Assembly (NCBI GenBank): GCA_028287225.1
Contig: JAQBPZ010000271.1
Span: 1-14,336, forward strand
Length of the DNA: 14,336 nucleotides
Source of the DNA: Gemmatimonadota bacterium
GTDB taxonomy: Bacteria; Gemmatimonadota; Gemmatimonadetes; Gemmatimonadales; Gemmatimonadaceae
Reading direction: 5' to 3'
Position numbers and translations under genes: made by a program. The notes below the pieces were generated by a model. It did no database searches, was not told the DNA's origin, and saw only the letters and a program-made list of their open reading frames with translations. Below are positions 7,800-14,336 of the stretch, piece by piece (position 1 is the first letter of the stretch; each line of letters opens with the position of its first letter).

Positions 7800-8972
7800 C
7801 TACCCCTCCAGCTCGAGCGCCGGCACCACGGCCTCCCTCAGGATGCGCGCGAGGGTGGGGCGCGAGATGCCGAGCATGCGCGCCGCATGGGTCCGGTTCC
7901 CCTTCGCCAGCTGGAGCGTGAGCACTGCCGCTTCACGCTCGATGGCGGCGAGCGTCTTTCCCTCGGGGGGGATGGCGATGTCCCCTGCCCGCCCCTCGCT
8001 CGTCGTCGTGCCCAGCGCCGAGCGGTTGGTGCGGTGCTGGATGAGCAGGTGCGAGAGCTCCACCACGGCGGAATCGCCGGAGAGCACCGCCGCGCGCTCC
8101 ATCACGTTGCGCAGCTCACGCACGTTGCCGGGCCAGCGGTGGGCCTGCAGCACGGCGATCGCCTCGGGGCTGAGACGCTTCGCCGGAGTCCGAAGACCGC
8201 GGGCGATGCCCGCCAGGAAGTGCAGCGCGAGCACCTCGATGTCGTCGGGCCGCACGCGAAGGGGCGGCACGTCCACGCGCATGACGTTCAGGCGATAGAA
8301 CAGGTCTTCGCGGAAGGTGCCGGCTTCCACCGCCCGCTCGATGTCCTCGTTGGTCGCGGCCACGATCCGGCACGCCATCTCGATCTCTTCCGATCCGCCG
8401 AGCCGGCGCATCCGGCGCTCCTCGAGGGCCCGGAGCAGCTTCGGCTGCAGCATCGGCGGCAGGTGATGGAGCTCGTCGAGGAAGAGCGTGCCGCAGCCCG
8501 CGAACTCCATCAGCCCCTGCTTCCGCGTCATTGCCCCGGTGAAGGCGCCGGCCTCGTGGCCGAACAGCTCCGACTCCAGCAGCGACTCCGGGATCGCGGC
8601 GCAGTTGACCGCCACGAACGGCGACGACCCGGTGGCGCCCTCGGCATGGATGCCGCGCGCGAACAGCTCCTTGCCGGTGCCCGTCTCTCCGACGATCAGC
8701 ACCGTGGAGAGCGAGCCGCGCGCGATGATTCGCGCGGCGTCGCGCGCCTCGCTCAGGGCGGCACTCGTGCCCACGACCTCGCTGAACGAGAATGCCGGGA
8801 CCGCGTGGGGCGGCGTCCTCCTCCCGTTCGTGCGCGTGCCTGATCGCTCGTGTTCCACCATGCGCCAGCCTGGGTCCGGGTCATCAGGATGACTGGCGAG
8901 CGGCGCACCCCGCAACGAGAACCGCGGCCAGTCGATCGGTCGCGGTTCCGTGGCCCCCTCACGCAGCGTCAT
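7800..8972 (-). CDS. Sigma-54-dependent transcriptional activator without a receiver domain
   Basis: Predicted 390-residue bacterial enhancer-binding protein (NtrC family). Such proteins bind upstream sites, contact RNA polymerase with sigma-54, and use ATP to open the promoter. The AAA+ domain covers about 64-300: Walker A GETGTGKE (95-102), the sigma-54-contacting GAFTGA loop (142-147), Walker B TLFLDEL (D166, E167), the arginine-finger region FREDLFYRLN (220-229) and sensor II WPGNVRELRN (280-289). A Fis-type helix-turn-helix closes the protein (about 341-378, NRTHAARMLGISRPTLARIL). The first 60 residues are polar and too short for a receiver, GAF or PAS domain. The start is ATG 8972; in-frame ATG 8861 would still keep the AAA+ domain. 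It begins 15 bases after the lipoprotein stop, so the two are probably co-transcribed. Confidence 0.95.
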   Translation of the reverse strand: MTLREGATEPRPIDWPRFSLRGAPLASHPDDPDPGWRMVEHERSGTRTNGRRTPPHAVPAFSFSEVVGTSAALSEARDAARIIARGSLSTVLIVGETGTGKELFARGIHAEGATGSSPFVAVNCAAIPESLLESELFGHEAGAFTGAMTRKQGLMEFAGCGTLFLDELHHLPPMLQPKLLRALEERRMRRLGGSEEIEMACRIVAATNEDIERAVEAGTFREDLFYRLNVMRVDVPPLRVRPDDIEVLALHFLAGIARGLRTPAKRLSPEAIAVLQAHRWPGNVRELRNVMERAAVLSGDSAVVELSHLLIQHRTNRSALGTTTSEGRAGDIAIPPEGKTLAAIEREAAVLTLQLAKGNRTHAARMLGISRPTLARILREAVVPALELEG

Positions 8973-8987
8973 CGCAGTGACCCGGGC

Positions 8988-9632
8988 CTACCACGCACCC
9001 AGGGCCACCATGTAGCCCGAGAAGTGGTCGACGTAGAACTTCAGCTGCGTATCGCTGACCTTGTACGACAGCTGGTTCTCCTTGATGCGCGCGCGTCCCC
9101 TCCCCGCATCCACCCAGGCGCTGTCGAGCGACGTGGGGAAGTAGGCGCCGTGGATCCCGACCTGCTTCGCAACGGCGGCCGCGACCGTGTTGGTCAGGTC
9201 CTGGGTCACCTTGAGCGGCTTGTTGAACAGCGTGCCATGCGGTCCGAACTCGTATGCCACGTTGTCGCCCTTGAGGGCGGTCATCGTGAGCTGGGTGGAC
9301 GCGGAGAGGGCCTTTCCCGGAATCTCGACCCGGATGCCGGCGCTCGGAATCTCGAGCGTGCCGCCGGCCGATCCGATCAGGGCGGTGACGCTGATGTCGG
9401 CGGGCAGCGCGGCGGTACGCTTGAGGACCACCGCCGTGTCGCTGTACGAGGTGTTGGTGAGGTTCATCGCCGAGTCGGTCGCCTGGACCTGCTGCATCAT
9501 CGGCTTTCCGCCAACGGCCGACAGCTTCGGCCGAAGACCGAGATCCGGCGAGGAGCACGATGCGATCGCGGCGGCGGCGATGGCCGCCGAGGCGACCAAC
9601 AGCAGTGACAGGGGACGCAGTGAGGGGTGCAT
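8988..9632 (-). CDS. Putative outer-membrane lipoprotein with a ZU5-like domain
   Basis: Predicted 214-residue lipoprotein. The signal peptide ends in a lipobox-like IASC with the lipidated Cys at 26. Ser at +2 does not match the inner-membrane retention signal, so outer-membrane sorting is likely by the E. coli rule. Residues about 84-145 resemble a ZU5-type beta domain (SAGGTLEIP, VEIPGKAL, then further strands), a fold seen in extracellular and scaffold proteins. The C terminus has HFSGYMVALG (203-212), a pattern I associate with secreted beta-rich proteins of related bacteria. No enzyme motif is seen. Start ATG 9632 has GGAGA 8 bases upstream. It follows the HD-GYP/GGDEF fusion by 44 bases and precedes the sigma-54 activator by 15, so it may be an envelope sensor or output of that locus (inference). 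Confidence 0.75.
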   Translation of the reverse strand: MHPSLRPLSLLLVASAAIAAAAIASCSSPDLGLRPKLSAVGGKPMMQQVQATDSAMNLTNTSYSDTAVVLKRTAALPADISVTALIGSAGGTLEIPSAGIRVEIPGKALSASTQLTMTALKGDNVAYEFGPHGTLFNKPLKVTQDLTNTVAAAVAKQVGIHGAYFPTSLDSAWVDAGRGRARIKENQLSYKVSDTQLKFYVDHFSGYMVALGAW

Positions 9633-9676
9633 CGGGTGATTCTCCAGGAGAGGTGTGGCGTACGACGATCGGCGAT

Positions 9677-12600
9677 CTACGCCCGGCCGGGGCGGTGGTG
9701 CAGGATCAGCTCACCGGACGGTGAGCAGGGGAGTAGCGGATTGACCGGCGGCAGCATGACGGAGCTCGTGGTGTCCTGCGGCGGAGCGGGACGCCACGTG
9801 GCCACGACTCGCTCCACCTGCTCACGCAGCCGGCGCAGACGCCGCGGATGCATGGCCAGATGGAGGCGCTCGATGAGCAGCCCATGCGTGAAGGTGGCGC
9901 GATCGTCGCCCCGGGTGGCGGACACCGCGAGCACGCGCGCCGCGATTCCCTCCTCGATCGCATCGAGCAGCTCCTCCTCGGTGGCGAGCCCCGCCGCGAT
10001 CGCGAGGTCGAGATCGATGGAGCGTCCCACGACAGCCACCGCACTGAGGACCCGCGCTGCGCCGTCCGACAGCCGCGAGAGCCGTCGCGTCAGGAGGTCC
10101 TGCACCGCAGTGGGGATCGGGGCATCGTCACGCGCAGTCCACGACCAGCACCCGTCGCTCCATGCCAGCGCCTGGCTGTCGACCAGCGCATTCAGCATCT
10201 GGACGGCGAAGAACGGGTTGCCCTCGGACTTGCGGAACAGGTGGGCGACGAACGGCTCGGGAAGCTCCTGCTGGAACGCCTGCCGAAGCCAGCGCGCCAG
10301 CTCCGTCTCGCCGAGCCGTCCAACGGGGATCTCGTGGAAGCGCTCATCGCGCGAGAGGCGCGCGCGTCGCGCGAGCACGTCGCGATCGGCGTCCTCTTCC
10401 CGTACCGTGAGGCAGAGCAGCAGCCGCTCGTGCTCCAGGCGCGCGATCACGTACTCCAGCAGGTCCCAGGACGCGGCGTCGGCCCACTGCATGTCGTCGA
10501 GCACCACGATGAAGGGGCGTGACGTCGTGGCGAGGCGCAGGAACTCCGACACTTCCTCGAACAGCATCAGGCGGTCCGAACCGACCGGAAGCCGCTGGCG
10601 CTCGGCCGATGAGGACAGCTGGTCGAGGGCCGTCCACGTGCGGTCCGGCACGGCGCGCAGCGTACGGATTGCGTTGATCACCGACGCCCACGGCCAGTAC
10701 GGCGCGCGCGTCGCACTGTCGGCGCAGCGGCCGGCCACCAGGCTGCCCCCCAGCACGCGGACATCGCTGCCGAGGGCGCGCACCAGCGAGCTCTTGCCCA
10801 CCCCGGCCTCTCCGATGATGCTGACGACCTGCGGGGCACCCTGGGTGACCTGCGACAGCAGCTGGGTGAGGCGTTGCCGCTCGGGATCGCGTGCCATGAA
10901 GGCGCCGATCTGCGGACGTGGCGCGGTACCGTCGGACGGGGCGTCGGGCTGACCGACCGCATCGCGCCCCGCACGCTTCGCCGAGTACAGGGCGGCGTCG
11001 GCCGCGGCGAAGAGCGCCTCGAGCGAGACGCCGGCGCGCGTGACGCTGGCGACGCCGATGGACAACGTCAGCGCCACGGGGCTGGTGCGGCCCGCCGCCA
11101 CGGGGATGCCGTGCGCGAGCACGCGGAACCGCTCCGCGACGACGAGTGCCTCCGCCAGCGTGGTGTGCGGCAGGAGCACGAGGAATTCGTCGCCCGCGAA
11201 GCGACCGACCACCGCGCCCGCCGGCGCATTGTCGCGCAGCATCCGCGCCACGCCACGCAGCGCCCCATCACCCTGCAGGTGTCCGTAGGTATCGTTGATC
11301 AGCTTGAAATGATCGACGTCGATGACGCAGAGCGAGACGCTCTCGTGCGGTTCGCGGGTCGCGAGCGCCGCCCGGGCCGCCTCGTTGAACGCACGGCGAA
11401 GCGGGAGCCCGGTGAGCTCGTCGTCCTGCGTGGCGCCGGTGATGGGCACCGCACGTTCCGGCGGCAGCGCGCGCGTGGGCGCGCTCCATTCCTGTGCGTG
11501 GTCGGCCGCCACCGTTTCGAACAGCTCGAAGAGCGCGGGGTCGAACTGGCGGCCGACATCGGCGCGCATCACCTCGAGCGCCGCCGCGTGCGACATCCCC
11601 TTCTTGTAGCTGCGCTCCGACGTGAGCGCATCGTACACGTCGGCGATGCAGACCATCCGGGCGACGCGCGGAATGGCGTCGCCGGCCAGGGCGTTCGGGT
11701 AGCCCCCGCCATCCCAGCGCTCATGGTGCCCCTCGACGATCGGCCGCACGTCCCACGGGAACTCGACGTCGGCGAGCATCTCGACGCCGGCGGTCGTGTG
11801 GCTGCGCATCAGCACCCACTCGTTCTCGGTCAGCTTGCCGCGCTTGTTGAGCACCGACGGCGGGACCACGAGCTTGCCGACGTCGTGCAGGAGCGCACCG
11901 ATGCGGAACCAGAACAGCGACTGCTCGTCCATGCCGTCGCGCGCCGCCAGGGCGCACGCGATGCTGGCGACCCGCTCGCAGTGGCCCTGCGTGTACTCGT
12001 CGTTGCACTCGATGGACTCGCCCCAGCGGCGGACGACGTCCACGAAGTCGCCCTCGAGCTTGCCGAGCTTGCGGTCCACGTCGGCGAGCTCGCGGCGGGC
12101 GCGTAGCTGGGCGAACAGGCGGTGCGCGCGGTTGAGGCACTGGAGGGCGTCGCGATTGCGCCCCTGCCGCCGGTGCAGCTCGGCGAGCTCCCGCGTGGTG
12201 TCGGCCAGGACGAGCATGTCCTGCCGCGCCGCCGCGATGTCGTGCGCCAGACCGAGGTGGTGCTCCGCGCTCGCGTGGTCGCCGGTCTCGCGCTCCACCA
12301 CGCCGAAGGCCTTGTGGAGCTCGCCGAGCGCGCTCGCGTCCCTGACCCGTTCCACGAGCGCCATGGCCCGCTCGCACGCACGCCGGGCCGTCGCGTAGTC
12401 GCCCTGCGCCAGCGACCACTCGGCACGGTTCACCTCCACGACGATCTGACGGCTCTGGTCGCCGAGCACTTCGGCGAGGCGGAGCGCCTCGTCGTAGCAC
12501 GCCGCGGCCTCGGTCCATCGCTCGCACTGGGTGTGCAGCAGGCCCACGTTGTTCAGCGTCTTGCAGACGTCGCTCGCCATGCCGAGCTGGCGGTACGTGG

Positions 12601-13222
12601 CCAGGCCCAGCTCGTAGTGCGCCAGCGCCGTCTGGATGTCACCGCGGATGTTGGCGATGATTCCCAGGTTCTGTGCCGTCATGGCACTCAGCTTCACTTC
12701 GCCGGCTTCCACGGCCCGGTCGCGGGCGACGTTGTACAGTCGTTCGGCCTCGTCGAGACTGCCCTGCTGCCACCGGATGCTCGCGAGGGAGTTCATCGCG
12801 TGTCCCACGGCACCGACCTGTCCATGCGCCTCGGCGATGGCGAGCGCCGTTTCGCTGCATTCGAGCGCGAGGTCCAGGTCACCGTCGCCGATGTGCGTGC
12901 GCGCGATCCAGCGCAGCAGTTCCGACGACTGGGCGCCGGAGCGCGCCTCGGGCAGCCGGGCCAGGGCCGCCTCATAGAACTCGCGCGCGTGGACGCGCCG
13001 GCCCTTGCGCTCTGCTTCCTGGGCGCGGTCGATCAGCTCGGAGTAGGAGAGCGCATCCGTCGCGCTTCGCACGAGTCGCAGTGCCGGATGAGACGTCGCC
13101 GGCGTGACATGCGCCGCTTCCGTCATCGCATCGCGCTCGTCACTCGCAACGCGGGTGCGTCCACGAACGATCGGAGACATCCCGAGCTGCGCGACGACGG
13201 GATTCGACTCGACATGCAGCAC
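9677..13222 (-). CDS. TPR - HD-GYP - GGDEF - STAND-type ATPase fusion (c-di-GMP signalling)
   Basis: Predicted 1181-residue soluble multidomain regulator. About residues 60-378 hold roughly eight TPR-like units of about 40 residues, for protein binding. HD-GYP phosphodiesterase (about 386-575) has every expected metal ligand: H414, H446-D447, H475, H499-H500 and D528, plus K450 and the DGGGYP signature. GGDEF cyclase (about 598-755) has DELTGLP, D635 and AGDEF (676-680; the Ala variant is active in some known enzymes). The inhibitory RxxD site is absent (Pro and Ala instead). The C-terminal AAA_16/STAND NTPase (about 772-1140) has Walker A GEAGVGKSS and Walker B VVLDD (D909, D910), then a winged-helix-like region. 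It can therefore in principle both make and break c-di-GMP. GTG 13222 is the longest start; ATG 13180 or 13126 are possible, and coding bias is weaker before 13126. Confidence 0.93.
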   Translation of the reverse strand: MLHVESNPVVAQLGMSPIVRGRTRVASDERDAMTEAAHVTPATSHPALRLVRSATDALSYSELIDRAQEAERKGRRVHAREFYEAALARLPEARSGAQSSELLRWIARTHIGDGDLDLALECSETALAIAEAHGQVGAVGHAMNSLASIRWQQGSLDEAERLYNVARDRAVEAGEVKLSAMTAQNLGIIANIRGDIQTALAHYELGLATYRQLGMASDVCKTLNNVGLLHTQCERWTEAAACYDEALRLAEVLGDQSRQIVVEVNRAEWSLAQGDYATARRACERAMALVERVRDASALGELHKAFGVVERETGDHASAEHHLGLAHDIAAARQDMLVLADTTRELAELHRRQGRNRDALQCLNRAHRLFAQLRARRELADVDRKLGKLEGDFVDVVRRWGESIECNDEYTQGHCERVASIACALAARDGMDEQSLFWFRIGALLHDVGKLVVPPSVLNKRGKLTENEWVLMRSHTTAGVEMLADVEFPWDVRPIVEGHHERWDGGGYPNALAGDAIPRVARMVCIADVYDALTSERSYKKGMSHAAALEVMRADVGRQFDPALFELFETVAADHAQEWSAPTRALPPERAVPITGATQDDELTGLPLRRAFNEAARAALATREPHESVSLCVIDVDHFKLINDTYGHLQGDGALRGVARMLRDNAPAGAVVGRFAGDEFLVLLPHTTLAEALVVAERFRVLAHGIPVAAGRTSPVALTLSIGVASVTRAGVSLEALFAAADAALYSAKRAGRDAVGQPDAPSDGTAPRPQIGAFMARDPERQRLTQLLSQVTQGAPQVVSIIGEAGVGKSSLVRALGSDVRVLGGSLVAGRCADSATRAPYWPWASVINAIRTLRAVPDRTWTALDQLSSSAERQRLPVGSDRLMLFEEVSEFLRLATTSRPFIVVLDDMQWADAASWDLLEYVIARLEHERLLLCLTVREEDADRDVLARRARLSRDERFHEIPVGRLGETELARWLRQAFQQELPEPFVAHLFRKSEGNPFFAVQMLNALVDSQALAWSDGCWSWTARDDAPIPTAVQDLLTRRLSRLSDGAARVLSAVAVVGRSIDLDLAIAAGLATEEELLDAIEEGIAARVLAVSATRGDDRATFTHGLLIERLHLAMHPRRLRRLREQVERVVATWRPAPPQDTTSSVMLPPVNPLLPCSPSGELILHHRPGRA

Positions 13223-13535
13223 CGAAGACAGAGAGAGCGGGCGACCGATCCGGAGAGTGCCGCTTCACCAATCGTCTGGGCAAACGCCGAGCCTGAAAGC
13301 AAGTCGCGTATCTACAACGACTTACAGCGTAATCATCTGGTGAGCTGTAAAGAATTCTTCCACTGCGTGCGGCCCTTCCGCCAACATTCTTTCCAGTGAC
13401 AGCAGCGCTGTCGCCCACAGGGTCCGGACGAAGACATCCAGGTGCGACGGTGCGGCGAGGACACGGATGAGGGTGAGCGCCGGCGGCAGCCGAGGGTGCC
13501 CACCCGGCCGACGGCCCTCCGCCGCCGACCCTCGC
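13223..13535. other. 313-base gap upstream of the HD-GYP/GGDEF fusion gene
   Basis: Noticeably richer in A and T than the rest of the window between about 13262 and 13400, as expected for a promoter region. It contains two dyads sharing the half-site ACAGC/GCTGT (own entry) and most of an orphan minus-strand reading frame ending at 13322. On the minus strand TTTACA (13346-13351) resembles a -35 box, with a poor TGTAAG 19 bases later. The promoter of the fusion gene is likely here but I cannot fix it. Confidence 0.4.
13322..13412. promoter_or_regulatory. Paired dyads with ACAGC/GCTGT half-sites (possible operator)
   Basis: TTACAGC (13322-13328) and GCTGTAA (13344-13350) form a perfect 7-base inverted repeat whose half-site centres are 22 bases apart, about two helical turns. 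GACAGC-AGC-GCTGTC at 13398-13412 is a second perfect dyad with the same ACAGC core. The first is about 100 bases before the start of the fusion gene. A regulator site is the favoured reading. The first dyad could instead be a weak terminator for transcription arriving from the FHA gene. Confidence 0.3.
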
Positions 13536-13612
13536 TCAGTCGTCGTGCTGCGGCTTCGGAAAGACGCGGCGCCAGTGCCGCGAGATCCACGCGAGCAGCC
13601 CGTGCCGTTCAC
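13322..13612 (-). pseudogene. Orphan reading frame downstream of the FHA gene, no credible start
   Basis: The minus-strand frame ending with TAA at 13322-13324 reads like a real protein over its last 55 or so residues: hydrophobic and amphipathic helices such as ALTLIRVLAAP and LWATALLSLERMLAE, then VEEFFTAHQM. The only usable start in frame before this part is GTG 13612, inside the FHA coding region, giving a 96-residue product whose first 38 residues are Arg/Ser/Gly-rich filler. G or C use at third positions fades toward the end. It may be the remnant of a decayed gene, a gene with a non-standard start, or an overlapping gene. I do not recognise the family. It overlaps the dyads described at 13322-13412. 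Confidence 0.25.
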
Positions 13613-14336
13613 GGCGGGGAAGCGGATCCTCGGCGCCGTTGGAGAACGAGCGGAACATCATCTCGACGGAGCCCACGCGGAGGGTGGCCCCGGTGGTGAG
13701 CTCGCGCTCACCCGCGATGCGGTAGCCGTCCACGAAGGTGCCGTTGACCGAGCGCAGGTCCACCACGTACCAGGTGTTGCCCTTTCGCAACAGCGTCGCG
13801 TGCGCCGACGACACGCTCTCGTCGCGCAGGCGCACGTCGCTCTGCTCGCCGCGGCCGATCGCGCACACGGGACGCTCGATGTGAAACGAGGCACCGCTGA
13901 ACGGTCCGCGGATGATGTCCAGCGATGCGGTCGGCGAGGGGCGCAACGCGGCGCGGCGCTGGTCGGGCGACATGCCGCCCTCGCGGAGACGCGAGAGATC
14001 GAGCACCGCGGTCGCGGCACGGCTGGCGGGCGCCGAGGGACGGTCGTCGTGCCGTACGAGCAGCTCGAAGCGGAGCTCCTCGTCGTGCAGGCGCAGGATG
14101 TCGCCGTCGTCAAGGATGTGCGTGCGCGCCACGCGCTCCCCGTTCACGAGCGTGCCGTTGCTGCTCTCGTCGGTCAGGAGGTAGCCGCCCGGCACCGGAG
14201 CAATGGCGCAGTGGCGCCGCGAGACGCCCTCCCCATCGAGCTGCAGGTCGCACGCGTCGTCGCGACCGATGACGATCTTGCGACCGGGGAGCGTGAAGAC
14301 GCGTCCGGTGCTGAGGTGCAGGAGCTGCGCGGCGGC
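13536..14336 (-). CDS. Tandem FHA-domain protein (5' end off the right edge)
   Basis: Partial gene with 266 codons visible; the frame is open at base 14336, so the start is outside. FHA domains bind phosphothreonine peptides, commonly products of Ser/Thr kinases, and act as scaffolds in the cytoplasm. Numbering from the right edge, FHA 1 (about 8-95) shows IGRD (G24-R25), SRRH (S39-H42) and SSNGT. FHA 2 (about 138-230) shows IGRG (R162), SSAH (S176-H179) and SVNGT. Both keep the Arg, Ser, His and Asn-Gly residues that read phosphothreonine, so both may be functional. A Pro/Ala-rich linker joins them, and the C terminus is basic and aromatic (WISRHWRRVFPK). No transmembrane segment is visible. 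It lies 313 bases upstream of the HD-GYP/GGDEF fusion on the same strand. Confidence 0.92.
   Translation of the reverse strand, partial: AAAQLLHLSTGRVFTLPGRKIVIGRDDACDLQLDGEGVSRRHCAIAPVPGGYLLTDESSNGTLVNGERVARTHILDDGDILRLHDEELRFELLVRHDDRPSAPASRAATAVLDLSRLREGGMSPDQRRAALRPSPTASLDIIRGPFSGASFHIERPVCAIGRGEQSDVRLRDESVSSAHATLLRKGNTWYVVDLRSVNGTFVDGYRIAGERELTTGATLRVGSVEMMFRSFSNGAEDPLPRRERHGLLAWISRHWRRVFPKPQHDD

Noticed and set aside
6118..8298. Plus-strand open frame of 726 codons
   Set aside because: It runs antisense across three minus-strand genes and has low-complexity His/Arg/Pro sequence. The SDR and sigma-54 activator motifs lie on the other strand.

Overview
The window is uniformly GC-rich, with G or C at almost every third codon position, frequent GTG starts and weak or variable Shine-Dalgarno sites. 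Together with an Omp85-like barrel, a lipoprotein and a second exported beta-rich protein, this suggests a Gram-negative, high-GC soil-type bacterium. Gemmatimonadota is my best guess, by inference from style and gene content; I see no rRNA or other direct taxonomic marker. No tRNA, rRNA, CRISPR array, insertion sequence or phage gene was found.

Left part (1-5508) is mostly housekeeping and stress. An erythromycin-esterase-family gene runs off the left edge on the minus strand and is divergent from a Dps-type ferritin (dps, plus). Dps converges on prfC (release factor 3, minus) across a 175-base gap holding a large, nearly perfect hairpin. prfC is divergent from an Omp85/BamA-like outer-membrane barrel gene, which converges on an exported beta-rich protein of unknown function.

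Right part (5509-14336) is a run of genes all on the minus strand. In transcription order they are: a tandem-FHA protein (cut by the right edge); a 313-base spacer with dyad repeats and an orphan reading frame; a 1181-residue TPR / HD-GYP / GGDEF / STAND-type ATPase fusion; a ZU5-like lipoprotein (44 bases on); a receiver-less sigma-54 activator (15 bases on); a possible 32-residue ORF; an SDR oxidoreductase; and the exported beta-rich protein. The 44- and 15-base gaps make the middle three genes a likely transcription unit.

The most unusual item is the fusion protein. It carries an apparently intact c-di-GMP phosphodiesterase and an apparently intact diguanylate cyclase in one chain, with a TPR array at the N terminus and the NTPase at the C terminus, the reverse of the usual NTPase-then-TPR order of STAND regulators. 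With a phosphopeptide-reading FHA protein upstream and a sigma-54 activator downstream, the cluster looks like a signalling locus joining Ser/Thr phosphorylation, c-di-GMP and sigma-54 transcription. That link is inferred from gene order and domains only.
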